Assembly: GCA_021838785.1 (NCBI GenBank)
Contig: JAKCCV010000017.1
Location: 1 to 64,000, forward strand
DNA length: 64,000 nucleotides
Direction of reading: 5' to 3'
DNA from: Acidobacteriota bacterium
Lineage (GTDB): Bacteria; Acidobacteriota; Terriglobia; UBA7540
Positions 34,338-44,884 of this stretch are shown here, in pieces; the stretch's first letter is position 1, and each line of letters opens with the position of its first letter. Made by a program: the position numbers and the translations under genes. Below the pieces are notes generated by a model. It was not told where the DNA came from, ran no database searches, and saw nothing but the letters and a program-made list of their open reading frames with translations.

Positions 34338-34486
34338 GTGAAACATCCTTTCCCCCAATAAGAGTTATCAAGTGACTGGCAGAGGCGTAGTGTAATACCG
34401 CTTTCGCCTCGAAGTCCAACGGAGAAATAGCGCGCGAGCAGGTATTCGGCCATGATGCGGACACCTGCCCATGCCGGCGCGGGGCT

Positions 34487-35542
34487 TCACCCGAGCGCGT
34501 TTTTCCACCACTCGATGGCCTGAAGCCAGAGACCCTTCGATGCCGGGTCGCTCGGAACCGACTCGGCAAAGCGAAGCAGCGCTTCGGTTGCGCTCGCGTC
34601 ATCCAAGGCAATCGAGCGGGGCAAGAACGGGGCAAGGCGAAAATAAGCGCCAGTGGCGGAATCCTGCGAGCGGCCGACGTTCAGGATCCGCCGGCACTGG
34701 TAATCGGCAACCTCCATCATTCCGTCGAGCACGAGATCCGGAAACACCTTGTGGCACAGCCACTGCACATCCCCCCAATTCATGGATTGGCCCCGGATAA
34801 AATTCCGATTCTCTCCGGTGCCGAGTGAAAAGAGCCGGACATTTTGGAGAGCTTGGCCGCCGGTGTCGGCATCGAGCGCTTGGGCGAGCGCAGCCATGCT
34901 CGGATTGTTCGCCACCATGCCGCCGTCAATGAACCCTTGATAGACTGGCAAATAAGTGGGAGCGGCGGTGGTGCGCAGTGCCACGTCCACAACCGGTTGT
35001 TCCAAGTCGGGATTGGGGCGGCCACGATTGAACTCAAAGTTATTAAAAAATTTGGGCTTCCACAAGACAACGTTTTGCTCCACGCCGGCAAGCTCAAAGG
35101 TCGGCACCAAGACTTTACGGGGAATGTCCCCGAGCCTGGGATCTTTACGGTTGAGGGCAGCGTCAAAGGTCTGCTGCAAGATTCTTTTGAGGGCCGTGTT
35201 GGAGTAGCGGGCTCGGACAAGTCCAACGGCCTGGCGAAACCATCGGCAGCGGCTAGGAAAAATTTGCTCGGCGTGGTCGCGGTAGAGCGCCACCAACTCG
35301 GCGGGTGCAAGGCCCGAAGCCAGCCCCAGCGCAAGGATGGCACCTGTTGAAGTTCCGGCAAATAACCGGACGTTGGAAATGAAACGCTGAAAGCCTTGCG
35401 CCGAGAGGCTGGCCTCGAGCATCTCGAGCAGCTTGGCGGCGTAAAGGCCCCGCACGCCACCTCCATCTACGCTGAGGATGAGATAGGGATGTCTTAGGCT
35501 GGGCGATGACGATGGGCCGTCGGTTTCGGGCGAAGGTACCAT
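34487..35542 (-). CDS. Patatin-like phospholipase
   Basis: Acyl hydrolase of 351 residues. The start at ATG 35542 is fixed by GGGAGGATCGA. Motifs: oxyanion loop DGGGVRGLYA, nucleophile elbow GTSTGAIL, and the catalytic Asp in FIDGGMVANNP, giving a full Ser-Asp dyad. There is no signal peptide; the first 20 residues are Pro/Ser-rich. Family members hydrolyse membrane lipids and act as toxins, effectors or housekeeping lipases. CapV effectors of CBASS belong to the same fold, but no cyclase or other defence gene is adjacent, so a housekeeping role is more likely. Confidence 0.9.
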   Translation of the reverse strand: MVPSPETDGPSSSPSLRHPYLILSVDGGGVRGLYAAKLLEMLEASLSAQGFQRFISNVRLFAGTSTGAILALGLASGLAPAELVALYRDHAEQIFPSRCRWFRQAVGLVRARYSNTALKRILQQTFDAALNRKDPRLGDIPRKVLVPTFELAGVEQNVVLWKPKFFNNFEFNRGRPNPDLEQPVVDVALRTTAAPTYLPVYQGFIDGGMVANNPSMAALAQALDADTGGQALQNVRLFSLGTGENRNFIRGQSMNWGDVQWLCHKVFPDLVLDGMMEVADYQCRRILNVGRSQDSATGAYFRLAPFLPRSIALDDASATEALLRFAESVPSDPASKGLWLQAIEWWKNALG

Positions 35543-35937
35543 TCGATCCTCCCGCGTGTGGTTGGGATTATCGCACTCCACGTCGCCTTGAGCGACCTCT
35601 TTATACCGGCGCCTCTTGGGCGGGGGCTTAAGCGCGCCACGGGCCGAGATCAAGGTCGCGGTTGCGGGTCAGGGCTGAAGTGGCTCGCCGGCGCGAAAGG
35701 TCGGCGCGGACCCCACCATTGAGCCGCAGCGGCTCGGCCACTCCGTACCACCGTCGAGCGTGTATCATTAGATTGAGGGTCGAGGCGAGCTGCGGCCAGG
35801 CGGTCGAGAACGGCTCACCGGGCACGAGCGCGACGCGAGATATGCGGAGCGACGGAGCGAAACCGCTCGGCGGGGAGACGAGGCATTGTCATCCCGCGCA
35901 GGTTGGACATCCGTCGGGTAAGCAAGCGAGGCAATCC
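35543..35937. other. Divergent intergenic region, patatin/hemY
   Basis: About 395 bases, very GC-rich, with no convincing gene. A 65-codon minus-strand frame (35628-35825) and the upstream extension of the hemY frame both look random (Arg/Ser-rich, no ribosome binding site). The region should hold two promoters; I could not pick a reliable one. Confidence 0.35.
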
Positions 35938-37413
35938 GTGAATACCAGTTCTGATCGGCGGCGTATTGCGGTCATTGGGGGAGGTATTTCCGGGCTGGCC
36001 GCGGCCTACGAGCTGACTCGTGCGCGGCGGGCGGGCGCTCCGATTGAAGAATGTCTCTTTGAAGCTAGCCCTCGCCTGGGCGGAGTAATTCGCACCGAGC
36101 GGCAAGACGGTTTTATCCTCGAAGGCGGGCCCGACAGCTTTTTAACCGAAAAACCGGATGCTGCGGAACTCGCGCGGGAGCTGGGGCTCGGCTCGGCCCT
36201 GGTCGGTTCCAACGACCGCGAGCGGCAGACTTATATCCTGCATCGCGGGCGGCTGGTCCCGCTGCCGGACGGCATGATGCTCATGGTGCCGACACGTCTG
36301 TGGCCCGCACTCACCACGCCGCTCATTTCCTTCACGGGGAAACTGGCTGTTGCCCGAGAGCGGTTCCAAAGGATCCAACCTGCCCTCCGCCGCGACGAAG
36401 ATGAAACGGTAGCCAGTTTTGTGCGGCGACACTTTGGCCAAGAGATTCTCGAAAATATCGCGGATCCGTTATTGGCCGGTGTCTATGGCGGTGACAGTGA
36501 AACGCTGAGCGCGCCGGCAACGCTGCCGCGCTTTTGGGAGATGGAACAAAAGCATGGGAGTTTGGTGAAGGCGGCGCTCGAAGCTCGGCGAAGACGACGC
36601 GCCTCGGGGCGAGGAAGCGCGGAGTCGCATCCTTTGTTTACAACCCCGCAGGGTGGGTTGGAGCAATTGGTCCAGCGACTGGCGCAGGAACTTGAGCCGA
36701 GCAAGGTATTGTTGGGGCGAAAGGTGGCGGCGCTTGAGCCCGCGCAAGACAGCGGAGGCGGTTATCTTGTGCGCCTCGAGGGCGAAGAGCCTTACGCGGC
36801 GGAGGCGGTGATTCTGGCGCTGCCGGCGCACGAGGTGGTGCGCTTGGCGCGGCGGCTCGAACCCGCGATTGAGGGGCTCGAGGCCGTGCCGTACAGCTCG
36901 GCTGTGACGGTTTCGCTCGCCTACGCGAAGAAAGATCGGTTGCCGCCGGGTTTTGGTTTTCTGGCGCCGAAAAAGGAAGGGCGAAGAATGCTGGCCTGCA
37001 CGTTTGTCCACGCAAAGTTTCCGGGACGAGCACCAGAAGGTCGGGCTCTGCTGCGCTGCTTCTTCGGTGGGGCGCGCGACCCGGCGGTGGTGAGCCTGAA
37101 CGATGCCGAACTGGTGGACATCGCATGCGAGGAATTACGGGCGATTTTGAGCCTAAGAGCCTCGCCGCTTTTCGCCCGGGTCTTCCGGTCGCCCCGCGCC
37201 ATGCCGCAATACACGGTGGGACATGCGGCGCGGATTCGACAAATTCAGGAACGGCTCCGCCCGGAACGCGGCCTGTTCCTGGCAGGCAATGCGTACGCCG
37301 GCATCGGCATTCCGGATTGCATCCGCAGTGGAGGCGAGGCCGCGCGACGCGCGGTCGAGGCAGTTTGCTCCGACCAACGGGCGGCGGAGAGCGGAGCGCG
37401 AGCCGGGGGATGA
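35938..37413 (+). CDS. hemY: Protoporphyrinogen oxidase (oxygen-dependent type)
   Basis: FAD enzyme of 491 residues that oxidises protoporphyrinogen IX (or coproporphyrinogen III in the coproporphyrin-dependent route) in late haem synthesis. I choose GTG 35938 (VNTSSDRRRIAVIGGG) with GAGG eight bases upstream; the frame before it is not protein-like. The FAD fold is IAVIGGGISGLAAAYELTR, followed by LFEASPRLGGVI, FILEGGPDSFLTEKP and a C-terminal GLFLAGNAYAGIGIPDCI typical of the family. It directly precedes the nuo promoter. Haem demand from the act cytochromes fits. Confidence 0.92.
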   Translation: MNTSSDRRRIAVIGGGISGLAAAYELTRARRAGAPIEECLFEASPRLGGVIRTERQDGFILEGGPDSFLTEKPDAAELARELGLGSALVGSNDRERQTYILHRGRLVPLPDGMMLMVPTRLWPALTTPLISFTGKLAVARERFQRIQPALRRDEDETVASFVRRHFGQEILENIADPLLAGVYGGDSETLSAPATLPRFWEMEQKHGSLVKAALEARRRRRASGRGSAESHPLFTTPQGGLEQLVQRLAQELEPSKVLLGRKVAALEPAQDSGGGYLVRLEGEEPYAAEAVILALPAHEVVRLARRLEPAIEGLEAVPYSSAVTVSLAYAKKDRLPPGFGFLAPKKEGRRMLACTFVHAKFPGRAPEGRALLRCFFGGARDPAVVSLNDAELVDIACEELRAILSLRASPLFARVFRSPRAMPQYTVGHAARIRQIQERLRPERGLFLAGNAYAGIGIPDCIRSGGEAARRAVEAVCSDQRAAESGARAGG

Positions 37414-37433
37414 AAATTTTCCGGCTTCGCCGC

Positions 37434-37461
37434 TTGGCATCCCGCGCGATTGTGGTATCAT
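37434..37461 (+). promoter_or_regulatory. Near-consensus promoter of the nuo operon
   Basis: TTGGCA (37434-37439) and TATCAT (37456-37461) each match sigma70 consensus in five of six positions, with a 16-base spacer. The pair lies just after hemY and leaves a leader of about 155 bases before nuoA. That leader is purine-rich near its end and contains GAGGGAAGG as the nuoA ribosome binding site. Confidence 0.65.
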
Positions 37462-37621
37462 TTTCAATTTCGTGAAGTTCGAGTTTGCCGATTAAGAGCT
37501 CTTCGCCCCGAGGAGACGCTTCGGGAACCTGGGCAGGCGGCAAAGCCAGGAAACGAAAGAGGCGAAGCAACGCCGGGCCGCAAGAGCCGAAACAACAAGA
37601 AAGAGCCTGAGGGAAGGTCGC

Positions 37622-37996
37622 GTGGAAATTTGGCCCATCGTGGTTTACTTCTTCCTGACCCTGGCGATTGTCGTAGGGATGATGGCAGTGTCTTATGTTC
37701 TCGGCCAGCGGCACCGGGAGCGCGCCACGGGCGCGCCCTATGAGGCGGGGATTGTTTCAGAAGGCTCGGCGCAGGTTCGCTTCTCCGCCAAATTCTATCT
37801 CACGGCGATGTTTTTCGTGATTTTTGATTTGGAATCCATTTTCATTTACGCCTGGGCCGTCTCCGCCTCAACGCTGGGATGGAGCGGATATATCGAGATG
37901 GTGGTTTTCATTGTGATTTTGGTGGCGACGCTGATTTATCTGTGGCGGATGGGAGGGCTCGACTGGGCGCCCAAATCTCGACGCCGGCAGCCCTGA
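37622..37996 (+). CDS. nuoA: NADH-quinone oxidoreductase subunit A
   Basis: Small membrane subunit (124 residues) with three helices ([42 protein letters not shown] and [16 protein letters not shown]). The loop between helices one and two has [20 protein letters not shown], which replaces the usual YECG with YEAG at the switch-loop Cys, and FDLE is the conserved acidic motif of helix two. The start is GTG with GAGGGAAGG upstream. First gene of the nuo operon. Confidence 0.94.
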   Translation: MEIWPIVVYFFLTLAIVVGMMAVSYVLGQRHRERATGAPYEAGIVSEGSAQVRFSAKFYLTAMFFVIFDLESIFIYAWAVSASTLGWSGYIEMVVFIVILVATLIYLWRMGGLDWAPKSRRRQP

Positions 37997-38009
37997 GAAG
38001 CGAGGCGAC

Positions 38010-38648
38010 ATGAACTGGACCCTCACCAAGCCGGAAGGCGCGACGCCCGCTCACGCGGCGAGTGACCGGCTGGAGGAGCATGTCCAAAAGACGGTGATTC
38101 TTTCACGGCTTCAGGATTTGGTGGCGTGGGGCCGAAAAAATTCCATCTGGCCCTTCGCCTTCGGCCTTTCCTGCTGCTTTGTGGAAATGGCCACCAGCAT
38201 CACCAGCCGGTACGATATTGCGCGCTTTGGCGCCGAAGTCATTCGCGGCACGCCGCGCGAAGCCGATCTCATGGTGATTGCGGGAACCCCCTTCATCAAG
38301 ATGGCGCCGGTCATTCAGCGGCTTTACGAGCAGATGATGGAGCCGCGCTGGGTGATTTCGATGGGGTCGTGCGCGAATTCGGGCGGAATGTACGACATCT
38401 ATAGCGTGGTGCAGGGCGTGGATAAATTCCTGCCCGTGGACGTTTACGTTCCGGGTTGTCCGCCGCGGCCGGATGCGTTTCTCGAAGGGGTCGTGCTGTT
38501 GAGCAAGCTGGTGGGAAATGAGAAGCGGCCGTTGAGCTGGGTGCTGGGCCCGCAGGGCGTGGAGCGGCTGCCCATGCCCGCCGAGCGCGATCTGCGCCGC
38601 GCCGAACGGCAGAAACTGGTGGAGCTTCGGCCGCCGGATGAAGTCTGA
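38010..38648 (+). CDS. nuoB: NADH-quinone oxidoreductase subunit B
   Basis: Peripheral-arm subunit of 212 residues that holds terminal cluster N2, the electron donor to quinone. Ligands are the tandem Cys pair in GLSCCFVEM, Cys in [13 protein letters not shown] and Cys in [11 protein letters not shown]. The C-terminal region ([20 protein letters not shown]) extends past the usual end by about 25 charged residues. It lies 13 bases after nuoA and 15 before nuoCD. Confidence 0.96.
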   Translation: MNWTLTKPEGATPAHAASDRLEEHVQKTVILSRLQDLVAWGRKNSIWPFAFGLSCCFVEMATSITSRYDIARFGAEVIRGTPREADLMVIAGTPFIKMAPVIQRLYEQMMEPRWVISMGSCANSGGMYDIYSVVQGVDKFLPVDVYVPGCPPRPDAFLEGVVLLSKLVGNEKRPLSWVLGPQGVERLPMPAERDLRRAERQKLVELRPPDEV

Positions 38649-38663
38649 GTTTTCTCTGATCGT

Positions 38664-40412
38664 ATGATTGCCAACGCAACCATTCTGGACGATCTGCGCA
38701 CGCGCTTCGGCGAAGACTCGGTCACGCCGCAAGCGACGCGCGATGAGATACCGACCTTCTGGACCGACGGGCGACACCTTCGCGACGTTCTCCGGTACCT
38801 AAAGCACGAGGTGGCGCAACCCTATCGAATGCTTTACGACCTCACGGCGATTGACGAGCGAGTCCGCCAACACCGCGACGGCGAGCCGACAAGCGATTTC
38901 ACCGTCGTCTATCACCTGCTGTCGTTTGACCGCAACGAATACTTGCGGATCAAAGTTCCCTTATCGGGCGAGACGCCGAGCGTGCCGACCATCACCGAGC
39001 TTTGGCCCGCCGCCAATTGGTACGAGCGGGAAGTGTGGGACATGTTCGGGGTGGAGTTTGACGGGCACCCGTTTCTGCAACGGATTCTGATGCCAAAGAC
39101 GTGGGTGGGCCATCCGCTGCGCAAGGACCATCCGGCACGCGCCACGGAGATCGGCCCGTTCCAACAGCCTCCGGAAAAAGTGGATCGAGAACAGGAGGCG
39201 CTTCGCTTTCGCCCCGAGGATTGGGGGATGAAGCGGGAATCCGAAGATTCGGATTTCATTTTTCTGAACGTGGGGCCGCAACATCCGGGCACGCACGGCG
39301 TGATTCGCATTGTGCTGCAACTGGACGGCGAAGAGATTGTGGACGCGGTGCCCGAGATCGGCTTTCACCACCGCGGCGCCGAGAAGATGGGCGAGCGGCA
39401 GACCTGGCACACCTTCATTCCCTACACGGACCGCGTGGACTATTTGGGTGGGGTCCTCAACGAGTTGGCCTACTTGACGGCGGTGGAAAAGCTGGCCGGA
39501 ATTGCTGTGCCCCCGCGCGCGCAGGTGATCCGCGTGATGATGGTGGAATTGTTCCGGATCATCAGCCACCTGGTGTGGTACGGCACGTTTGCGCAGGACC
39601 TGGGACAGATGTCGCCGGTGTTCTACACGTTCAACGACCGCGAGCGGGCGTTTGACATCATCGAGGCGGTTTGCGGCGCGCGAATGCACCCGGTCTGGTT
39701 TCGCATTGGCGGGGTGGCGCAGGACTTGCCCAAGGGCTGGGACAAGATGTTCCGCGACTTTGTAGCCTATCTGCCACGGCGACTCGACGAATACGACCGC
39801 GAGGTGATGAAAAACAGGATTTTCAAAGCGCGAACGGTCGGCGTGGGCGAGATAACGCGCGAGGAGGCCATCGAGTGGGGCATCACCGGCCCCATGCTCC
39901 GCGCCTGCGGCGTGGAATGGGACTTCCGCAAAAAGCAACCCTATTCGGGCTATGAGAATTTTGAGTTTGAGATTCCCACGGCGCAGCGCGGCGACTGTTA
40001 CGACCGCGCCGTGGTGCGCGTGGCGGAGATGCGCCAAAGCCTGCGGATCATCGAGCAATGCGTGAACAACATGCCGGAGGGCCACTATACCTCCGAGCAT
40101 CCGCTCTCGACGCCGCCGCTCAAAGAGCGGACGATGCACGATATTGAAACCCTCATCACGCACTTTTTGAACGTCAGTTGGGGTCCCGTGATTCCGCCCG
40201 GCGAGGCGCTGGGCGCGAACGAAGCGGCCAAGGGCAACAACGGCTACTACCTGGTGAGTGACGGAGCGACGTGGTCTTATCGGACGCGGATTCGCGCCCC
40301 CTCCTTTGCCCACATGCAGGCGCTCCCGTTGATGTGCCGAGGCCTGATGATTCCCGATCTGCTGGCCATTCTCGGGAGCATGGATTACGTTTTGGCCGAT
40401 ATTGACCGATAG
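38664..40412 (+). CDS. nuoCD: NADH-quinone oxidoreductase fused subunits C/D
   Basis: Fusion protein of 582 residues. NuoC (about residues 1-190) has [13 protein letters not shown] and the [15 protein letters not shown] segment. NuoD (about 190-582) has [26 protein letters not shown] and the quinone-site region ending [10 protein letters not shown]. The invariant His of HPGTHG and the downstream Tyr region fit quinone binding. The fusion also occurs in E. coli and many other bacteria, so it is not unusual. The start is ATG 38664. Confidence 0.95.
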   Translation: MIANATILDDLRTRFGEDSVTPQATRDEIPTFWTDGRHLRDVLRYLKHEVAQPYRMLYDLTAIDERVRQHRDGEPTSDFTVVYHLLSFDRNEYLRIKVPLSGETPSVPTITELWPAANWYEREVWDMFGVEFDGHPFLQRILMPKTWVGHPLRKDHPARATEIGPFQQPPEKVDREQEALRFRPEDWGMKRESEDSDFIFLNVGPQHPGTHGVIRIVLQLDGEEIVDAVPEIGFHHRGAEKMGERQTWHTFIPYTDRVDYLGGVLNELAYLTAVEKLAGIAVPPRAQVIRVMMVELFRIISHLVWYGTFAQDLGQMSPVFYTFNDRERAFDIIEAVCGARMHPVWFRIGGVAQDLPKGWDKMFRDFVAYLPRRLDEYDREVMKNRIFKARTVGVGEITREEAIEWGITGPMLRACGVEWDFRKKQPYSGYENFEFEIPTAQRGDCYDRAVVRVAEMRQSLRIIEQCVNNMPEGHYTSEHPLSTPPLKERTMHDIETLITHFLNVSWGPVIPPGEALGANEAAKGNNGYYLVSDGATWSYRTRIRAPSFAHMQALPLMCRGLMIPDLLAILGSMDYVLADIDR

Positions 40413-40424
40413 GAGAGGCTGGCC

Positions 40425-40889
40425 GTGCTGAGCCCGGAAGAACGGCACGAAATTGAAGAGGAACTGGAACGCTACCCTACCAAGCGGGCCGTTTCGATTG
40501 ACGCGTTGCGCATCGTCCAGCGGCGGCGCGGCTGGGTTTCCGATGAAGCCCTGCGCGATGTCGCCGAGCTGCTGGAGGTTTCGGTGGACGAGATGGACAG
40601 CGTGGCGACGTTTTACAATTTGATTTTTCGCAAGCCGGTCGGGCGGCACGTCATCATGGTCTGCGACAGCGTGAGTTGTTGGATTATGGGCTACGACCGC
40701 ATCCGCGAGCATCTGACAAAGCGCCTGGGCATTCAACTGGGCGAGACGACCCCCGATGGCCGCTTCACGCTGCTGCCCATCGTCTGCCTGGGAACCTGCG
40801 ACCACGCGCCGGCGATGATGGTGGATCAGCATCTGCACCGCGACCTCAGCCCGGAAAAGATTGACGGCATTTTGGCCGAGTACCCGTAG
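40425..40889 (+). CDS. nuoE: NADH-quinone oxidoreductase subunit E
   Basis: Subunit of 154 residues with the thioredoxin-like [2Fe-2S] fold (cluster N1a). Ligands lie in CDSVSC and CLGTC, the usual two pairs. The N-terminal helical part (PTKRAVSIDALRIVQRRRGW) matches the family. The start is GTG with AGGAGAGG upstream, 12 bases after nuoCD. It forms the NADH dehydrogenase module with NuoF and NuoG. Confidence 0.95.
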   Translation: MLSPEERHEIEEELERYPTKRAVSIDALRIVQRRRGWVSDEALRDVAELLEVSVDEMDSVATFYNLIFRKPVGRHVIMVCDSVSCWIMGYDRIREHLTKRLGIQLGETTPDGRFTLLPIVCLGTCDHAPAMMVDQHLHRDLSPEKIDGILAEYP

Positions 40890-40904
40890 GCGGCGGAAGG
40901 TTTC

Positions 40905-42182
40905 ATGGAAAAGGTCCTCACACGATACATTCAGCCCGATGGCGTGCCGCTCGACGCGCGAGCCTATGAGCAAGCCGGAGGATACCAGAGCGTCCCCAAG
41001 GCGCTGAAGATGGCGCCCAAGGAGGTGACGGAAATCGTCAAGCAGTCCAACCTGCGCGGCCGCGGCGGCGCCGGCTTCCCGACCGGCATGAAGTGGACCT
41101 TTGTCCCGACCGGTCCCAATGCTCCGCATCCCAAATATTTGTGCGCTAATGCGGACGAAATGGAGCCGGGAACCTTCAAGGACCGGTTGCTGCTCGAGTC
41201 CGCGCCCCACCAGTTAATCGAAGGAATGATTGTGGCGGCCTACGCTATCGAGGCCGACGTCGCGTACATCTTTGTCCGCGGCGAGTACGTTTTGGCCATT
41301 GAACGGCTGCAGAAGGCGGTGGCGGAAGCCTACAACGCCGGCTATTTGGGCCAAAACATCCTGGGTTCGGGCTTTAGCCTCCAGATGTACGTCCACGCTA
41401 GCGGCGGCCGCTACATGTGCGGAGAAGAAACCGGCCTGCTGAATGCGCTTGAAGGCAAACGCGCCAACCCGCGAACCAAGCCGCCCTTCCCACAAGTTTC
41501 CGGGTTGTTTGGCAAGCCGACCATCGTGCAAAACGTGGAAACGCTCTCCAACCTGCCGCACATCCTTAACCACGGCCCGGAGTGGTTTAAGGGATTGAGC
41601 AAAAGCGAAGATGCGGGAACCAAGCTTTACGGCGTGAGCGGCAAAGTCAAGCGTCCGGGCCTGTGGGAATTGCCGATGGGCACCACCATCCGAGAACTTT
41701 TGGAGGAACATGCCGGCGGAATGCAGGAAGGGCTGGCGTTCCGCGGCGTTTTGCCGGGCGGCGCTTCAACGGACTTTCTGACGGCCCAACACCTGGACGT
41801 GAAGATGGATTTCGGTGGGGTGCAAAAAGCAGGCAGCCGCCTTGGAACCGGAACGATGATTGTCTTGGATGACCGCACCTGCCCGGTGGGGATGGTGCGG
41901 AACTTGGAGCACTTCTTCGCGCAGGAATCCTGCGGCTGGTGCACGCCTTGCTGGAGCGGCTTGTCGTGGGCAGAGCAGATTCTGACCAGCATCGAAGAGG
42001 GACGCGGTCGGCCCGAGGATTTGGAGGAGCTCGAATTTATCTGCAAATTCTGCGCGCCGGGCAACACCTTTTGCGCGCTCGCGCCCGGCGCCGTGGAGCC
42101 GCTGCAAAGCGCGCTTAAATATTTCCGGGAAGATTTTGAGCGCCATATCCTGGCGCAGCACTGCCCGTGGAGAACGCATTGA
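40905..42182 (+). CDS. nuoF: NADH-quinone oxidoreductase subunit F
   Basis: NADH-binding subunit (425 residues) with FMN and cluster N3. The Gly-rich FMN/NADH site is LRGRGGAGFPTGMKW; ANADEMEPGTFKDR and GRYMCGEETGLLNALEGKR follow. Cluster ligands are in ESCGWCTPCWSG plus a distal Cys in FCAPGNTFC. The conserved Glu in ADEMEPG is shifted relative to the usual NADESEPGT, with Met for Ser. Its last 16 bases overlap nuoG in another frame, showing coupling. Confidence 0.95.
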   Translation: MEKVLTRYIQPDGVPLDARAYEQAGGYQSVPKALKMAPKEVTEIVKQSNLRGRGGAGFPTGMKWTFVPTGPNAPHPKYLCANADEMEPGTFKDRLLLESAPHQLIEGMIVAAYAIEADVAYIFVRGEYVLAIERLQKAVAEAYNAGYLGQNILGSGFSLQMYVHASGGRYMCGEETGLLNALEGKRANPRTKPPFPQVSGLFGKPTIVQNVETLSNLPHILNHGPEWFKGLSKSEDAGTKLYGVSGKVKRPGLWELPMGTTIRELLEEHAGGMQEGLAFRGVLPGGASTDFLTAQHLDVKMDFGGVQKAGSRLGTGTMIVLDDRTCPVGMVRNLEHFFAQESCGWCTPCWSGLSWAEQILTSIEEGRGRPEDLEELEFICKFCAPGNTFCALAPGAVEPLQSALKYFREDFERHILAQHCPWRTH

Positions 42183-44884
42183 CCAAGATTTTTGTGGATG
42201 GCAAAGCCTACGAGGTGAAAGCGGACCAAAGTCTGCTGCAAGCCTGCCTGTCGCTGGGGCTCAATTTGCCGTACTTTTGCTGGCATCCGGCGCTCGGCTC
42301 GGTGGGCGCGTGCCGTCAGTGCGCGGTGAAGCAATTCCGCGATGAGAAGGATACGCGGGGCCGTCTGGTGATGTCCTGCATGACGCCGGCGGCGGATGGA
42401 ACGCGAATCTCTATCGAAGACGCCGAGGCCGCAGCCTTTCGGAAAGGAATCATCGAAGGGCTGATGTTGAATCACCCCCACGACTGCCCGGTGTGCGACG
42501 AGGGCGGCGAATGCCACTTGCAGGACATGACGGTGATGACCGGCCATGATTATCGCCGCACGCGGTTCCCCAAACGAACGTTTCACAATCAGTACTTGGG
42601 GCCACTCATCAACCATGAGATGAACCGCTGCATTCAGTGTTATCGCTGCGTGCGGTATTACCGGGAGTACGCCGGCGGGCACGACTTTGACGCCTTCAGT
42701 TCGCGCTCGCAAGTTTACTTTGGGCGCTATCAGGACGGCGTGCTCGAAAACGAATTTGCAGGCAACTTGGTGGAAATCTGTCCGACGGGCGTGTTCACCG
42801 ACAAGACCCTCAAGCGCCATTACACGCGCAAATGGGATTTGCAATTCGGCCCGTCGGTCTGCGTCCACTGCGGGCTCGGGTGCAATATCAGCGCGGGCGA
42901 GCGCTACGGCACGCTGCGGCGGATTGTGAACCGTTACAACGGCGAAGTGAACGGTTATTTTCTGTGCGACCGAGGGCGGTTTGGCTATGAGTTTGTCAAC
43001 AGCGCGGAGCGGTTGAAGCAGCCGCTGCAGCGGCAAGATGGCAAGTTGCAGCCCATCTCCAAAGCGCGCGCCCTGGAGGCGCTGGCCGGTCTGCTGGCCG
43101 ACCCCAAGAAGGTCATCGGCATCGGCTCGCCACGCGCCTCGCTCGAAGCGAATTATGCGCTGCGGGCGCTGGTCGGCGCAGACCGCTTTTATACCGGCTT
43201 GTCAGCGTCGGCCGCGCGCCTGACGGCCGTGGCGCTGGAGATGCTACGCCGCGGCCCGGCGCGCACGCCCTCGCTGGGCGAGATCGAGCGCGCCGACGCG
43301 GTGCTGATTTTGGGCGAAGATGTGACCAACGTCGCGCCGCGCATGGCCTTGGCGCTGCGGCAGTCCGTGCGTCAACAGCCCATGCGAAAAGCCGATCAAC
43401 TGAAAATCCCGCGTTGGCTGGATCATCCCGTTCGAGAACTTGCGCAAGACCAGAAGGGACCGCTCTATATTGCCACGCCGGCTGCCACACGGCTCGACGA
43501 CGTGGCCACGGAAACTTACCGTGCCGCCCCGGATAAGATCGCGAGATTAGGTTATGCGGTGGCTCACGCTCTGGACGCGGGGGCACCGGATGTCGCGGGC
43601 CTCTCCGAGGCTGAGCGCTCGCTGGCGGCGCGCATTGCCGAAGCGCTGAAGTCGGCTGAAAGACCCTTGGTGGTGAGTGGCCCCAGCTTGAATTCAGAGG
43701 CTATTCTTCAAGCGGCCGCGAACGTGGCACGGGCGCTTTCGGCTGCGGGACGAGCCCCCAGCCTGAGTCTGACCGCGCCGGAATGCAACACGCTCGGCGT
43801 GACCATGATAGGCGGAGGGAGCCTGGCCGATGCCTTCCAGGCCGTGAAGAGCGGCTCGGCGGATACCGTCATCATCCTTGAAAACGACCTCTACCGGCGC
43901 GCGTCGGCGCGGGCCGTGGACGAGTTTTTCAGTTCCGCGAGGCACATCGTCCTTCTCGATTCCGTGACCACGCCGACGGTGCAGAAGGCTGAGCTGGTGT
44001 TGCCGGCGGCAACGTTTGCCGAATCCGACGGCACGCTGGTGTCGAGCGAAGGCCGGGCGCAAAGATTCTTTGAGGTTTATCCTCCGGTCGGCGAAATTCA
44101 ATCCAGTTGGCGATGGCTGCGCGATATCATGATGGCGGCCGGACGGCGCGAGGCCGCCGCTTGGCAGGATTTGGACGCGGTGGTGGCGTCGGTGTCGGAC
44201 GGTATTCCGGCGCTGGCGGCTGTCGCGCAGGCTGCGCCCTCAGCGTCCTTTCGATTGGCCGGCGCCAAAATTCCCCGCGAGCCGCATCGCTACAGCGGCC
44301 GCACCGCCATGCTGGCCAATATCAACGTGAGCGAACCCAAACCGCCCGAGGATTCCGATTCCTCCCTGGCCTTTTCGATGGAGGGCGTGTTCGCTCAACC
44401 GCCTGCTTCCTTAATTCCCTTTTTCTGGTCGCCGGGCTGGAACTCGATTCAATCGGTCAACAAGTTTCAGGAGGAAATTGCCGGGCCGTTGCGCGGCGGC
44501 GATCCGGGGGTTCGCCTGCTCGAGCCATCGGCCGCCGAGCCGCGCGCTTATTTCACGCCGGCGTCCGAGCCGACGAGCGGAAGCGCGGGTGAGTGGTTGC
44601 TGGTGCCTCTATACCACATCTTCGGCTCGGAGGAACTGAGCCGCTTGGCGCCCGGCATTGCTGAACTTTCTCCTCAGCCCTACGTGGCCCTGAACCCGGA
44701 AGACGCCAACGCACTGGGCGTCCAAGAGGAAACATCGGTGACGCTGAGCCTTGAATCCGTCTCGAGGACTTTGCCGGTCAAGTTGATGCCGGGGTTGGCG
44801 AGAGGTCTGGCCGGGCTGCCCGCGGGCATCTTGCCGATCGAGGGCTCGGGGCTGCCGGCTTGGAGCAGGATTTCGCGCGCATGA
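42167..44884 (+). CDS. nuoG: NADH-quinone oxidoreductase subunit G
   Basis: Large FeS subunit (905 residues). The N-terminal [2Fe-2S] domain has [15 protein letters not shown] with a later Cys; then [14 protein letters not shown] (the His-ligated N5 region) and [17 protein letters not shown] with its distal ICPTG-type Cys. Next is CVHCGLGC followed by 27 residues and a fourth Cys, the ligand set of the extra cluster N7. A degenerate molybdopterin-type domain fills the rest. The GTG start overlaps nuoF, and the stop overlaps the nuoH ATG. Confidence 0.93.
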   Translation: MENALTKIFVDGKAYEVKADQSLLQACLSLGLNLPYFCWHPALGSVGACRQCAVKQFRDEKDTRGRLVMSCMTPAADGTRISIEDAEAAAFRKGIIEGLMLNHPHDCPVCDEGGECHLQDMTVMTGHDYRRTRFPKRTFHNQYLGPLINHEMNRCIQCYRCVRYYREYAGGHDFDAFSSRSQVYFGRYQDGVLENEFAGNLVEICPTGVFTDKTLKRHYTRKWDLQFGPSVCVHCGLGCNISAGERYGTLRRIVNRYNGEVNGYFLCDRGRFGYEFVNSAERLKQPLQRQDGKLQPISKARALEALAGLLADPKKVIGIGSPRASLEANYALRALVGADRFYTGLSASAARLTAVALEMLRRGPARTPSLGEIERADAVLILGEDVTNVAPRMALALRQSVRQQPMRKADQLKIPRWLDHPVRELAQDQKGPLYIATPAATRLDDVATETYRAAPDKIARLGYAVAHALDAGAPDVAGLSEAERSLAARIAEALKSAERPLVVSGPSLNSEAILQAAANVARALSAAGRAPSLSLTAPECNTLGVTMIGGGSLADAFQAVKSGSADTVIILENDLYRRASARAVDEFFSSARHIVLLDSVTTPTVQKAELVLPAATFAESDGTLVSSEGRAQRFFEVYPPVGEIQSSWRWLRDIMMAAGRREAAAWQDLDAVVASVSDGIPALAAVAQAAPSASFRLAGAKIPREPHRYSGRTAMLANINVSEPKPPEDSDSSLAFSMEGVFAQPPASLIPFFWSPGWNSIQSVNKFQEEIAGPLRGGDPGVRLLEPSAAEPRAYFTPASEPTSGSAGEWLLVPLYHIFGSEELSRLAPGIAELSPQPYVALNPEDANALGVQEETSVTLSLESVSRTLPVKLMPGLARGLAGLPAGILPIEGSGLPAWSRISRA

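Noticed and set aside
34487-35542. Patatin as a CBASS CapV effector
   Set aside because: No CD-NTase or other defence gene within the window next to it; neighbours are alpha-galactosidase and hemY.
35662-35937. N-terminal extension of the protoporphyrinogen oxidase
   Set aside because: The 92 extra residues are Arg/Ser-rich and precede the normal FAD motif start; GTG 35938 with GAGG upstream is a better start.
38664-40412. nuoC-nuoD fusion as a novelty
   Set aside because: The same fusion is well known in E. coli and many other bacteria.
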